A stretch of 64,000 nt of DNA. Source: Chitinophagales bacterium (GTDB taxonomy: Bacteria; Bacteroidota; Bacteroidia; Chitinophagales; Chitinophagaceae). The stretch is from NCBI GenBank assembly GCA_026936105.1, contig JAIXKI010000031.1:89730-153729 (forward strand), given 5' to 3'. The translations under genes were made by a program, and so were the position numbers. This document shows positions 53,879 through 62,929 of this stretch, piece after piece (positions within the stretch are counted from its first letter, which is position 1; each line of letters opens with the position of its first letter). Under the pieces are notes generated by a model, which was not told the DNA's origin, did not search any database, and saw only the letters and a program-made list of their open reading frames with translations.

Positions 53879-54869
53879 TTTTTGTTTTAAACATTTTCCT
53901 TATCCCTAAAATTAATAAACTGCCGATGATCGCAGGAATCACCAGGTTGATCAGCCAGATGGCCCCCGCAGCAATGGTGATACCTAATCCGTTCGCACTG
54001 TACAGACCCGCCATACCCAGGATCACTTTGCCTCTCAATCCAAGATCGGCAATGGCAAAAGACGGGATGATCGCCAGTACCAGAAATGAAACGGCAATAG
54101 CCCAAAAACCCTGCCACCAGGAAACATCCACATCAAAAAGACGAAACAAAAGATAATATTGTATCATGAAGATCCAAAATCTTAAAGCAGATAATACCAG
54201 CAATAACAGGAGTTTCTTTGTATCAAGATCTTCCAGCGAACGGACGAGATATGCATAACGGTTATTGGCCAGAAAACGTTCTCCTAATTTTACCAGCCAG
54301 CCCAATCGGAAATAGAATAATGAAATAACCAGCAAGGCAAACATTACTCCGTAGAGCATAACTGAATTCCAGGGAGAGGAAAGCATTCCTGCTGAACGGA
54401 TATCCGGAAGCAAGACAGCCATGCCAATGCATCCGATAAGCAAGGTAATGATCAGCTGGCTGATGCTGCACACAATGGTCAGTGAAACGGTTTTCAACCG
54501 GTTCCCTTCATCCATATACAATATTCTCCCGAGATACTCTCCCATCCTGTTGGGAGTACCCACAGAAAAAGAAACTCCCGATAATACCGCTTTGAAAGCA
54601 CGGAAGAAACTTACCTCCTGAACTTTCTTCACTGCCAGCTTCCATTTTACAGCTTCAATACTCCAGTTCAGGATCATGAACAGAAACACAGCAGCAAGAT
54701 CCCATACTTTAGTACTGTACAGAGACCGTTTGATCCTGCTCCATGTCTGTTCCAGGTCAGGCTGATCTTTTATCTGATGATAAATGGAATAAGACAATAC
54801 CAGAAACAAAAGAGGACCGAGAAAATAATTGATGAAGATTTTGATATTTTTATGCCTGAAAAAACTCAA
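53865..54869 (-). CDS. Lysylphosphatidylglycerol synthase TM region homologue
   Basis: The 334-residue protein has about eight membrane helices and the YbhN/UPF0104 pattern: NWSIEAVKWKLAVKKVQ, the conserved GVSFSVGTPNRMGEYLGR block and IPSFAIADLGLRGKVI. It resembles the flippase half of MprF-type enzymes, without the synthase domain. No lipid substrate is evident. The only plausible start is TTG at 54869, since no in-frame ATG exists before the first helices, and none further upstream within 60 bp. It is divergent from ruvC across 43 bp. Confidence 0.82.
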   Translation of the reverse strand: MSFFRHKNIKIFINYFLGPLLFLVLSYSIYHQIKDQPDLEQTWSRIKRSLYSTKVWDLAAVFLFMILNWSIEAVKWKLAVKKVQEVSFFRAFKAVLSGVSFSVGTPNRMGEYLGRILYMDEGNRLKTVSLTIVCSISQLIITLLIGCIGMAVLLPDIRSAGMLSSPWNSVMLYGVMFALLVISLFYFRLGWLVKLGERFLANNRYAYLVRSLEDLDTKKLLLLLVLSALRFWIFMIQYYLLFRLFDVDVSWWQGFWAIAVSFLVLAIIPSFAIADLGLRGKVILGMAGLYSANGLGITIAAGAIWLINLVIPAIIGSLLILGIRKMFKTKNERN

Positions 54870-54912
54870 ACCGCCGACACATTTATATAATTCTGTAAAA
54901 ATACATCCCTCT

Positions 54913-55479
54913 TTGCAAAGGCATGGTAAAATAATACTTGGTATAGATCCGGGAACCCTGTTGATGGGTTATGGCATCATTGAGATCAGCGGGCCTGTGC
55001 TGCGGCTGAAAGAAATGGACGTGTTGCGCCTTCCTTCCAAAAAAAGCAACCCGGAAAGATTGCACCTGATCCATAAAAAAGTTCAGGAGCTGATCCGGAT
55101 CTTCAGGCCCGATGAATTTGCCATTGAAGCTCCTTTCTTCGGCAAGAATGTACAGAGCATGCTGAAACTCGGGAGGGCACAGGGAGTGGCCATTGCTGCA
55201 GCCATGAGCAAAGGAATACCGGTCACTGAATATTCACCCAAAAAAGTAAAACAATCCATCACCGGCAATGGCAATGCAGGAAAAGAACAGGTGTGGAGAA
55301 TGCTGCAACATTTATTACGGGTGAGCAGGGAACCCGCCTCTTATGATGCCACTGATGCGCTGGCAGTGGCCGTATGCCATCACTTCCAGTTACATTCCCT
55401 GATTAATAAAAAAGGTAATGATTTCAACAATTGGGAAGACTTCATCAAAAAAAATCCGGAGAGAATAAAAAAGAAATAA
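54913..55479 (+). CDS. ruvC: Holliday junction resolvase RuvC
   Basis: RuvC cuts Holliday junctions during recombination repair. The catalytic acidic residues lie in LGIDPGTLLMGYG, FAIEAPFFGKNVQSM and the SYDATDALAVAVCH end. The protein is about 188 residues from the TTG at 54913 (MQRHGKIILGIDPGT). A normal ATG lies at 54923, but its frame reaches TAA after three codons. One extra A in the following A4 run would restore a classical MVKIILGIDPGT start, so this start is uncertain. An in-frame ATG at 54832 overlaps the divergent gene and is less likely. Confidence 0.9.
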   Translation: MQRHGKIILGIDPGTLLMGYGIIEISGPVLRLKEMDVLRLPSKKSNPERLHLIHKKVQELIRIFRPDEFAIEAPFFGKNVQSMLKLGRAQGVAIAAAMSKGIPVTEYSPKKVKQSITGNGNAGKEQVWRMLQHLLRVSREPASYDATDALAVAVCHHFQLHSLINKKGNDFNNWEDFIKKNPERIKKK

Positions 55480-55497
55480 GAAACTATTATATCAGGC

Positions 55498-55893
55498 TTA
55501 TTTCTTCAGATGATCCAGTATTTTCTGCTGCGCTTTTCTCAGTTCTGCTTCCGTCATTTTCAATTTGGGCTGAACAAAATTCAAATCGTTAGCCGTATTG
55601 ATCGGTATTAAATGAATATGCACATGAGGCACCTCCAGTCCGATCACGCTGATGCCACAGCGGTCGCAGGGAAAAGCTTTTTCGATGGCCTTGGCGATCG
55701 GGCGTGCAAACAATAATATTCTGCCCAGGTATTCTTCAGGCAGGTCAAAAAGATTATTCACTTCTATTTTAGGGATCACCAATGTATGTCCTTCACGCAA
55801 AGGGAAAACATCAAGGAAGGCAAAGAAATCTTCGTTCTCATCAATTTTATAGGAAGGGATCTCTCCCGCAATGATCTTAGAAAACAGTGTCAT
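55498..55893 (-). CDS. HIT family nucleotide hydrolase/binding protein
   Basis: This 131-residue protein has the histidine triad HVHIHLIPI near residue 100, together with SKIIAGEIPSYKIDENEDF and VFPLREGHTLVIPK. HIT proteins hydrolyse nucleoside phosphoramidates or dinucleotides. The ATG at 55893 gives the usual HINT-like N-terminus; an open frame to 55953 would add 20 residues. It converges with ruvC. Confidence 0.9.
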   Translation of the reverse strand: MTLFSKIIAGEIPSYKIDENEDFFAFLDVFPLREGHTLVIPKIEVNNLFDLPEEYLGRILLFARPIAKAIEKAFPCDRCGISVIGLEVPHVHIHLIPINTANDLNFVQPKLKMTEAELRKAQQKILDHLKK

Positions 55894-55988
55894 TTTTCCG
55901 GAAAGTTTATTTTTAAAAAATAAGAATATCGGCCTGATCCATCTGCCGGTCATATAACAAAGCTAAAGGCAAACAACGGAAACAAAAA

Positions 55989-56008
55989 ACTCCGCCGGAA
56001 AGCGGAGT
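55989..56008 (-). terminator. Terminator of greA
   Basis: A 7-bp stem (ACTCCGC, GCGGAGT) with a 6-nt loop is followed on the minus strand by TTTTTTGTTT. It lies 24 bp after the greA stop codon. Confidence 0.85.
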
Positions 56009-56031
56009 CTTTATCTATAAAAGATCTTTTC

Positions 56032-56505
56032 TTATACTGTAATCTCTTCTATCCTGAATTTGATGATGCCGGCAGGCGCCTGCACTTCTGCCACCTCGCC
56101 TACTTTTTTTCCCAGGATACCTTTCCCGATTGGGGAAGTAACGGAGATCTTTCCTGCTTTCAGATCAGCTTCCTTTTCGCTCACCAGCTGATAGGTCACC
56201 TGTTTCTTTGTATTCAGATTGTTCAGTGTCACTTTGGTGAGAATGGAAACCTTGCCGGTGTCAATATCCGACTTTTCGATCACCCTTGCATTGGCAAGCT
56301 GAGTTTCCAGCAAAGAGATCTTGGCTTCCAGTATCCCCTGGCTTTCTTTGGCTGCATCATATTCTGCATTCTCCTTCAGGTCGCCTTTTTCCCTTGCTTC
56401 TGCAATAGCACGGCTGGCGGCAGGCCGGTCCACCCCTTTCATCCGTTGTAATTCGGCCTTCATTTGCTCCAGTGTCTCTTTGGTGACATATTGAATATCA
56501 CTCAT
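56032..56505 (-). CDS. greA: Transcription elongation factor GreA
   Basis: GreA rescues backtracked RNA polymerase by stimulating transcript cleavage. The 157-residue protein has the N-terminal coiled coil with the acidic tip motif EAREKGDLKENAEYDAAKESQ. The C-terminal FKBP-like domain includes SVTSPIGKGILGKKVGEVAEV and ends in EEITV. The ATG at 56505 is marked by an extended Shine-Dalgarno sequence 5 nt upstream, which is rare here. An alternative GTG two codons upstream overlaps that sequence and is rejected. Confidence 0.96.
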   Translation of the reverse strand: MSDIQYVTKETLEQMKAELQRMKGVDRPAASRAIAEAREKGDLKENAEYDAAKESQGILEAKISLLETQLANARVIEKSDIDTGKVSILTKVTLNNLNTKKQVTYQLVSEKEADLKAGKISVTSPIGKGILGKKVGEVAEVQAPAGIIKFRIEEITV

Positions 56506-56506
56506 A

Positions 56507-56518
56507 ATCACCTCCTTT
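56507..56518 (-). promoter_or_regulatory. Extended Shine-Dalgarno of greA
   Basis: The minus strand reads AAAGGAGGTGAT directly before TATG. It is complementary to 12 nt of the 16S rRNA 3' tail, with a 5-nt spacer from GGAGG to the ATG. Bacteroidota genes generally lack this element, and I find no comparable one before other genes here. Confidence 0.85.
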
Positions 56519-56537
56519 AATAAAAAAAATAAAACAA

Positions 56538-56565
56538 CAACGCCTCAGTTGAAGCTGAAGCGTTG
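56538..56565 (-). terminator. Hairpin with T-tract in the greA leader
   Basis: An 11-bp stem with one G-U pair (arms 56538-56548 and 56555-56565) is followed on the minus strand by GTTGTTTTATTTTTTTTATT. It lies 20 bp before the greA ribosome-binding site. It either ends the 2-hydroxyacid dehydrogenase transcript or attenuates greA. Confidence 0.75.
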
Positions 56566-56621
56566 CAATTGTGTTACTTGAAATACAAATATAAAAAAAA
56601 TCAGAAAAAAAACAATGCGTA

Positions 56622-57548
56622 TTATGCAAATCCCAGTTTTTCCAGCAGGATCTGAGACATCTTATAAAAGGCCTCATGGCTGTATCCGGCAATATGGGGT
56701 GTAAGCACTACCTCAGGCCGGGAAGAGAGCCATTCCAATTGTTCTTTCTCCCGGACAGAATAAGTTTCCGGTTTTTCATTTTCTAAGACATCCAATCCCG
56801 CACCCGAGATCTGTTTTCTTTTCAATGCTTCAATAAGATGGCCTGTATGGACCACTCCGCCCCTTGATGTATTAAGAATCCACGGTTTTTGTTGTAACGA
56901 TCCGAAAAAAATCTCATCGGCCATGTGGCATGTCTCATCGGTCAGCGGTACATGAAAGCTGATGACATCCGCATAACGGCAGACCTGATCCAGGCTTGCT
57001 TCTTTAATAAAATCTTTTGAAAAACCGAATTTGTATTTATCATAAGCCAACACCGTCACATCGAAAGACCGGAGCAACTTGGCAAATGCGCTACCGGTAT
57101 TACCAAAACCTATGATGCCAACCGTCTTTCCCCTCAGTTCCGTGCCACGGTTCTCTTCTCTTTTCCATTTCCCTTCTTTTATTTCTGAATAGGAAAAGGA
57201 AATACGGTTCATCAGATTCAACAGCAGTCCCAATGCATGCTCCGCCACCGCATTCCTGTTTCCTTCCGGGCTGCTGACGCATTTTATATTTTTACTTCCG
57301 GCATATTCCACATCTATCAATTCCATGCCGCTTCCGAGCCTGCCGATCCATTTTAACTGAACCGCTTTATCCAATAGCGGTTTATCCACTTTCAGCCGGG
57401 TGGTAACAATGAGTCCTTCCGCTTCTGCAATCATTCCGCTCAATTCCTCATAAGTTATCTGCGGCTGATAGATGACATCAAACCCTTTTTCTTTAAGTAT
57501 CTTCATTAAAAGTTCATGCGCTCCGGCAGTAATAATGACCTTTTTCAT
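56622..57548 (-). CDS. D-2-hydroxyacid dehydrogenase (SerA-like)
   Basis: This 308-residue NAD-dependent oxidoreductase has the nucleotide-binding loop [16 protein letters not shown]. The catalytic Arg is in LNTSRGGVV, the Glu in [10 protein letters not shown] and the His in [15 protein letters not shown]. It lacks the ACT domain of full PGDH. It could act on phosphoglycerate, glyoxylate or another 2-hydroxyacid; the sequence does not decide. Its ATG overlaps the end of rsmA by 4 bp, so the two are coupled. Confidence 0.87.
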   Translation of the reverse strand: MKKVIITAGAHELLMKILKEKGFDVIYQPQITYEELSGMIAEAEGLIVTTRLKVDKPLLDKAVQLKWIGRLGSGMELIDVEYAGSKNIKCVSSPEGNRNAVAEHALGLLLNLMNRISFSYSEIKEGKWKREENRGTELRGKTVGIIGFGNTGSAFAKLLRSFDVTVLAYDKYKFGFSKDFIKEASLDQVCRYADVISFHVPLTDETCHMADEIFFGSLQQKPWILNTSRGGVVHTGHLIEALKRKQISGAGLDVLENEKPETYSVREKEQLEWLSSRPEVVLTPHIAGYSHEAFYKMSQILLEKLGFA

Positions 57549-58297
57549 TTCATGTCAAAAGTAAGGGCTGCAAATTGCTGAACCGTTAATTGCTCCGGCC
57601 TTTTATCAAATATTTCTTCTTCAAGCTTTGAAGAGCTGAACAGGCCCTTCACTGAATTTCTCAAGGTCTTTCTCCGCTGATTAAAGGAAGTCTTTACCAG
57701 CAGAAAGAATTCTTCGCGGCTGCGCATCTCAGGTGTCTTTGCCGCAGGCATCAGCCGGATCACGGCGCTTTTCACTTTGGGAGGAGGCTGAAACGACCTT
57801 TCTGAAACCTCAAATAAATATTCCACATCAAAGAAAGCCTGTATCAAAACGCTCAGCACTCCATAGGTTTTGCTTCCTTCCGGTGCTTTAATCCGCTGTG
57901 CCACCTCTTTCTGAAACATACCGATCACACATTCCACATCCTGCTTCCACTCCAGTATCCTGAATAATATTTGTGAAGAAATGTTGTAAGGAAAATTACC
58001 CACGATGGTAAATCTATCCGCAAAGGGTTTTTTTACGGATAAAAAATCGTGATAAATGATCTTCCCTTTTATGGAGGGGTAAGTATTTTCCAGGAACTCC
58101 ACTTTTTCCTTATCCACTTCCACAGCCTTAAACTCTATGCCCGGAATTTCCAATAAATATTTTGTCAATGCGCCACCGCCCGGCCCCACCTCCAGCAACC
58201 TGGCAAAAGGATGCTGCTGCAAAGCTGAAACGATCTTTCTGCAGATATTCTCATCTTTTAAAAAATGCTGTCCTAAAGATTTTTTCAGCTGATACAT
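57545..58297 (-). CDS. rsmA: 16S rRNA dimethyladenosine transferase RsmA (KsgA)
   Basis: RsmA dimethylates two adenines in helix 45 of 16S rRNA, next to the anti-Shine-Dalgarno tail. The N-terminal [19 protein letters not shown], the SAM loop [15 protein letters not shown] and the catalytic [10 protein letters not shown] (NxPY) are all present. The C-terminal domain ends [10 protein letters not shown]. The length of 250 residues is normal. It overlaps the 2-hydroxyacid dehydrogenase gene by 4 bp. Confidence 0.96.
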   Translation of the reverse strand: MYQLKKSLGQHFLKDENICRKIVSALQQHPFARLLEVGPGGGALTKYLLEIPGIEFKAVEVDKEKVEFLENTYPSIKGKIIYHDFLSVKKPFADRFTIVGNFPYNISSQILFRILEWKQDVECVIGMFQKEVAQRIKAPEGSKTYGVLSVLIQAFFDVEYLFEVSERSFQPPPKVKSAVIRLMPAAKTPEMRSREEFFLLVKTSFNQRRKTLRNSVKGLFSSSKLEEEIFDKRPEQLTVQQFAALTFDMK

Positions 58298-58559
58298 GAG
58301 TGCAAAAATAACTGATAGAGGAAAGAGCCATTCTTACTTTCCGAAAATTACTCCCTACCGGATGTTTCTTCCGGTTTACAAACAGCCTCGCCTGTCCGCA
58401 CAGGTCAGCAATAATGGCCGGCCGGCATTTTAAAAACTGATATAAGAATTATAATTACTGTATAAAAAATTGTATTTTGCCTGATCCGGTGTAAATCCAT
58501 CATCCAAAAACAAGATTTGAGGGATCCCGGAAAAATCAGTCAATAAAATTCTTTTACCC

Positions 58560-59459
58560 ATGAAACGTACCATCCTCTTATGCATTTCTGCAATGCTTAC
58601 CTTAATTGCATTTTCCCAACAGGACCAAACCATCACACCCGTTCCATTGAAGGCAGTAATGACTTTGCAGATCCCTTCTGCACCCGATGGCAGTTACAGT
58701 GGTTCGAGTTCCGGCTCGGTAGTGTGGCATCCTGTTCAAAAGAAATATTATGCTGCAATGTCCGGAAACAAAAAATTCCCAATAGGAGTTTTTGATGCTT
58801 CAGGCAAAAGACTGTCACCGGACACCCTAAGGTCGCTTATAGACACAAGAGGTCTCTGGTATAACCCTGCCACCCAATCTGTTCAGGGTAATACCTTTAA
58901 GGATATCGGTTGGTTTGCCTACACCCTCAATGCAAAGGGGATCCCTTCCGGCGTAAAGACCTTGTTTAAAGGAAAAAATCAACCGGACGAGAACAGTGTG
59001 GCAGCATTTGACAGTAAAACAAAAAAGGTCTTTTTCATTGATAAGGACACCGTGTGGTCATACAGCCTGAGTAATCCGAAGATCATTAAAAAAGAAGTTG
59101 TCATCATTCGCCCCTCTTCAGTGCAGGAAGAACAGGTTGAAAAAAAAGATCAGGACGATCAGGATGATGAGATAGATATTGATGATGAGGACGATGATGA
59201 GCTTTCCGAACAGAAAGGCCCGGTTTATAATTACACGACAGTTATCTATACCGGCATACCCAAAGCCGAGATCGGGATATTGAATGTGGATGATGCTCAG
59301 GTGGAACTGTATAATATCAGAACAGGTAAAATAACCAGGATCCTGAAATTCCCGGGAGATATACAGCTATGGGACCGTTTCAATTTTACATATACCAATG
59401 GCATGTATTGGCTCTTTGATACAGATACAAGGACCTGGAAAGGATATAAGGCTTTCTGA
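58560..59459 (+). CDS. Secreted protein of unknown function with acidic segment
   Basis: I do not recognise this 299-residue protein. It begins with a signal peptide (TILLCISAMLTLIAFSQ), followed by strand-rich sequence suggestive of a small propeller (GSVVWHPVQKKYYAAMSGN, FFIDKDTVWSYSLSNP). A highly acidic segment lies around residues 200-220 (QDDQDDEIDIDDEDDDE), which could bind Ca or be disordered. The first ATG at 58560 fits the signal peptide. The upstream 262 bp to rsmA hold no gene. No neighbour on the same strand is functionally linked. Confidence 0.75.
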   Translation: MKRTILLCISAMLTLIAFSQQDQTITPVPLKAVMTLQIPSAPDGSYSGSSSGSVVWHPVQKKYYAAMSGNKKFPIGVFDASGKRLSPDTLRSLIDTRGLWYNPATQSVQGNTFKDIGWFAYTLNAKGIPSGVKTLFKGKNQPDENSVAAFDSKTKKVFFIDKDTVWSYSLSNPKIIKKEVVIIRPSSVQEEQVEKKDQDDQDDEIDIDDEDDDELSEQKGPVYNYTTVIYTGIPKAEIGILNVDDAQVELYNIRTGKITRILKFPGDIQLWDRFNFTYTNGMYWLFDTDTRTWKGYKAF

Positions 59460-60174
59460 TCTTTTTAAACTGAATTTGCCGGATAAAATGCCACAATCTG
59501 CAATAAAGGTTTTGATTCGTTTGGGCCTTATACAATTCATGCAGGGCATAACATAACAGTTCCCGGAAAGAGGAAATGTTGATTCATCTGCATATCTTAT
59601 GCTCTTAATTAAATCGGCCTGCTTTCAACATTTTCTATCCAGGTGAAAGAGATCGGACTAAGTTTCTCTTTAGCGTTTCCTGAAGACATTGAATTTTTTG
59701 TCACAAATAGGCACTAAGGCACAAAGTTTCTCCATGGGTACTATGGACATTGGTTTCCCTACCGGCCATATAAGATGCGAACTCTCACAAGCATTAATAA
59801 AGTAATGAAGTCGTATAGTTGACTCACGACCGGCCAATGTGCTGATCTAATTTTCCTATAAAGATGGATTAAAATATCATCTTCTTCATGTGGCACAGGG
59901 AAGCAGATCTAACTTCTTCCCTGTGTTTCTTTGTGTACTGGTGTCTTGGTGGCTACGTACTCTTATCGCTACATAGGCACATCCATGACTAGCCAATGTC
60001 TTCCTTTGTACCTCTTTTTCTCCAATGTCCGGGTATTTTACCTACCCGTTACAAAACAATTTTACTTCCGGTATTTTTATCTTTAATAGCTATACTGCAG
60101 TGCTTTCACAGACTACCCGATCACCAATGCAAGTGTCTGAATAATGCAGTATTTTTACCCCTCAATCCATAACA
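59460..60174. repeat. Non-coding region with degenerate inverted repeats
   Basis: These 715 bp hold no gene I can support. A segment at about 59698-59728 (CACAAATAGGCACTAAGGCA-like) and one at about 59920-59955 (TTTGTGTACTGGTGTCTTGG-like) are inverted copies of a motif resembling short dispersed elements of Bacteroidota. ACCGGCCA also recurs (59761 and 59829). It may be a decayed mobile or regulatory element. The promoter of pdxA is probably near 60050-60150 but is not clear. Confidence 0.45.
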
Positions 60175-61263
60175 ATGAGCACTACATCAAAACCGGTTAT
60201 CGGAATCTCATGCGGCGATCTTAACGGCATCGGCATCGAACTGATCATCAAATCATTTTCCGACAGCCGGATACTTGAAATGTGCACCCCCATTATATTC
60301 GCCTCCAATAAGGTCATCAATTTTTACCGGAAGTCCATTCCGGACACTCATTTCAATTTTCAGAGCATCAAAGAGGCTAACCGGCTGAATCCCAAACAGG
60401 CTAATGTTTTCAATTGTTGGGAGGAGGAAGTGACCATCACTCCCGGGCAGTTGAATGATACCGGAGGTAAATATGCAGTGATCTCACTCAGGACTGCAGC
60501 ACAGGCACTGAAAGAAAAGATCATTGACGGGCTGGTAACTGCTCCCATCCATAAGAAGAATACTCATCTGGAAGACTTTCCATATACCGGGCATACTCCT
60601 TTTCTGAAAGAGCTTTTTGGCGCCGGCGATGTGGTGATGATGATGTGCGCCGGTAATTTCAGAGTGGCATTGGTAACAGAACATATTCCGGTAAGCGAAG
60701 TGTCAAAGCACATCACCTGTGAAGCCATCCTGAGCAAGTTGCAGATCGTGAACCGCAGTCTGCAAAAAGATTTCGGTATTGATAAACCAAGGATCGCCGT
60801 ACTGGGACTCAACCCTCATGCCGGTGACCAGGGATTGATCGGAACTGAAGAGGAAACCATCATCAAGCCGGCCATCAAGGAAGCCAAGAATAACAATATG
60901 CTGGTGATCGGGCCTTACAGCGCCGATGCTTTTTTTGCCCGCCACAGTTATTCTCATTTCGATGCCGTACTGGCCATGTACCACGACCAGGGGCTGATCC
61001 CCTTTAAATCGCTGGCCATCGGAGAAGGAGTGAATTATACAGCCGGGCTTCCTGCAGTCAGGACTTCCCCCGATCATGGAGTGGCCTTTGACATTGCGGG
61101 GAAAAACAAGGCAGACGCTTCTTCTTTCATGGCAGCCATATTTGAATGCATTGACATCATAAATCGCAGAAGGGAATATGAAGAAAACCGGAAGAACCCG
61201 TTGAAGAAGATCACGCCGTCCATCCTGGCCAATGCCGAAGATGAAAAATTAGATGAAGGGTAA
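60175..61263 (+). CDS. pdxA: 4-hydroxythreonine-4-phosphate dehydrogenase
   Basis: PdxA oxidises 4-phosphohydroxy-L-threonine in pyridoxal phosphate synthesis. The 362-residue protein has GISCGDLNGIGIELIIKSF at the start, the metal-binding His in TAPIHKKNTH, and the MYHDQGLIPFKSLAIGEGVN block, all characteristic. NPHAGDQGLIGTEE is the conserved phosphate-binding region. It converges with the LolA-like gene, with 33 bp between the stops. Confidence 0.96.
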   Translation: MSTTSKPVIGISCGDLNGIGIELIIKSFSDSRILEMCTPIIFASNKVINFYRKSIPDTHFNFQSIKEANRLNPKQANVFNCWEEEVTITPGQLNDTGGKYAVISLRTAAQALKEKIIDGLVTAPIHKKNTHLEDFPYTGHTPFLKELFGAGDVVMMMCAGNFRVALVTEHIPVSEVSKHITCEAILSKLQIVNRSLQKDFGIDKPRIAVLGLNPHAGDQGLIGTEEETIIKPAIKEAKNNNMLVIGPYSADAFFARHSYSHFDAVLAMYHDQGLIPFKSLAIGEGVNYTAGLPAVRTSPDHGVAFDIAGKNKADASSFMAAIFECIDIINRRREYEENRKNPLKKITPSILANAEDEKLDEG

Positions 61264-61296
61264 AAAAGGAATGTTTCGGTAAAAATTATCGAAGCG

Positions 61297-62028
61297 TCAC
61301 TGAAAGACAGAATCAGGCACACCTTTGTTGATGACATAATCTGAATAGTCTATTTCCACTTTACCTTTCCTGTCTTTGATCTTATTTTCTTCAGCCTTTG
61401 TACCTCCCGTATCATAATCAAATGTGACTCCTTTAGGAAGTTTGTATTCCCGGGTGTTGAAAGAAAATATCACTTTATCCGCCAGTCCGAAGTCAGCATA
61501 TCTGCCATAGGTCATCTGCAGTTCATAAGTACCGTTATCACGGGTGGTAGTGGTGGCTTTCATCACCAGTATTTTTGAATCATCAATATACAGGGTGGAT
61601 AAAACCACTTCCGAAGTGTCATTGAGGGGTAATAATTTGATGATGCGCAGGCCTGTCTTTGCATCCCTGCCCGCATCAATGACATCATAGGAATCTATAT
61701 CCGTAAAAACATTATCGAGGCTGATATTGACTGAACCTTTCGGAATAAAGGAAATGCCGCTCGTATTCCGGATCCGCACTTTATTTGGCTTTTTAAAGTA
61801 AATCTTCACATTGGCAACAGGGGCTTTGATGAATGCTACATTCGTTTTCAGTTTTCCCTGTGCTACATAGTCATTCACCTTTTCCACTTTCGCCTTGATC
61901 TGTGCGATCACTTCCTGAGCCGTCTGTGCTTCAGTAAATGAAAAAGAAAGAAAAGCCGGCAGCAGTAAAACGGCTATTAAATGAAAATTCCTTTTCTTCC
62001 GGGTTATTGATCTTATGGTACGGTTCAT
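61297..62028 (-). CDS. LolA-like outer-membrane lipoprotein carrier
   Basis: This 243-residue exported protein has a signal peptide (NFHLIAVLLLPAFLSFSFTEAQ). It shows the LolA/LolB-like pattern of a half-barrel: VEKVNDYVAQGKLKTNVAF, KIYFKKPNKVRIRNTSG and LPLNDTSEVVLSTLYIDDS. It could carry lipoproteins across the periplasm; the family also includes unrelated lipid binders. ATG at 62028 is chosen over TTG at 62037. It follows an ABC permease by 10 bp, so it is probably part of that operon. Confidence 0.78.
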   Translation of the reverse strand: MNRTIRSITRKKRNFHLIAVLLLPAFLSFSFTEAQTAQEVIAQIKAKVEKVNDYVAQGKLKTNVAFIKAPVANVKIYFKKPNKVRIRNTSGISFIPKGSVNISLDNVFTDIDSYDVIDAGRDAKTGLRIIKLLPLNDTSEVVLSTLYIDDSKILVMKATTTTRDNGTYELQMTYGRYADFGLADKVIFSFNTREYKLPKGVTFDYDTGGTKAEENKIKDRKGKVEIDYSDYVINKGVPDSVFQ

Positions 62029-62038
62029 ATACGCCAAT

Positions 62039-62929
62039 TTAGCTTAAAATATCTTTTTTTCTGAATACCCAGATGGCAATGAATACAAAACCTGCAATAT
62101 AACCCAGCAGGATTGTCAGGCTTTTAAGTATAGCCGGTAAGTTTGCAATAGACCCGGTAATGGTAACTCCGTCATCTGTAGCCTTGACATAAAAAAAACC
62201 TTTCCATGCCACCATGTGTGTAGTAAACAACCAGGGTTTGATTGAATCATCATAAAAAGGAATGTTCATCTCCGATAAAATAGTGAACACAATGATGATA
62301 CTCATCGTGGCAATAATAGGGCCGATAGAATTTTCTGCAAACACACTTAATAAGAATGCCAGTGCCGCAATGGTAGTTAATGCCACCGCTGCGTAACCAA
62401 AAGCTGCAAAATATCGCCACATTACATCTGAAGCTGCGATCTGATCAATACCGGTGGAACGCAGCACCACCATGTCATTTGTTCCGAAAATGAGCATGCT
62501 TCCGAATAAGGCAAGTACGGCCATCCAGATCAGCAGTGCGATGGTGTAAATGACTGAAGCCAAAAATTTCACGATCATATATTTGGTTCTGCCAACCGGC
62601 CTGATCAGTGATAATCTCAGTGTGCCCATATTGGCTTCACCGGCAATGGAATCTCCGGCTATCAATGAAACCAGCAACGGCATTTGTATCAGTAATGCGG
62701 TAAGAATCGCAAAACAGACCAGGTAACCGTTCAACAGCTTAGACTTAAATTCATCCGAAAATTCAAAGGAACCGCTGAGATTGCTCAATAAAAGATCTAT
62801 GTAAGATTTCCCGTCAAGCTTCAGCGCCAACTGAACCAGGAATACAATGGCGGTAATGGCTCCGAAAGCAATATAGGTGCGGGGCCTTCTGAAAATCTTC
62901 AACAACTCTATTTTAAGAAGCTCCCACAT
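62039..62929 (-). CDS. ABC-2 type transporter permease
   Basis: The 296-residue protein has six membrane helices: one near residues 18-36, then five from residue 70 on. The layout LKIELLKIFRRPRTYIAFG at the start is typical of ABC-2 permeases such as NatB. A large extracytoplasmic loop lies between the first two helices. It overlaps the ATPase gene by 17 bp. The substrate is unknown; such transporters export small molecules, ions or lipids. Confidence 0.87.
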   Translation of the reverse strand: MWELLKIELLKIFRRPRTYIAFGAITAIVFLVQLALKLDGKSYIDLLLSNLSGSFEFSDEFKSKLLNGYLVCFAILTALLIQMPLLVSLIAGDSIAGEANMGTLRLSLIRPVGRTKYMIVKFLASVIYTIALLIWMAVLALFGSMLIFGTNDMVVLRSTGIDQIAASDVMWRYFAAFGYAAVALTTIAALAFLLSVFAENSIGPIIATMSIIIVFTILSEMNIPFYDDSIKPWLFTTHMVAWKGFFYVKATDDGVTITGSIANLPAILKSLTILLGYIAGFVFIAIWVFRKKDILS

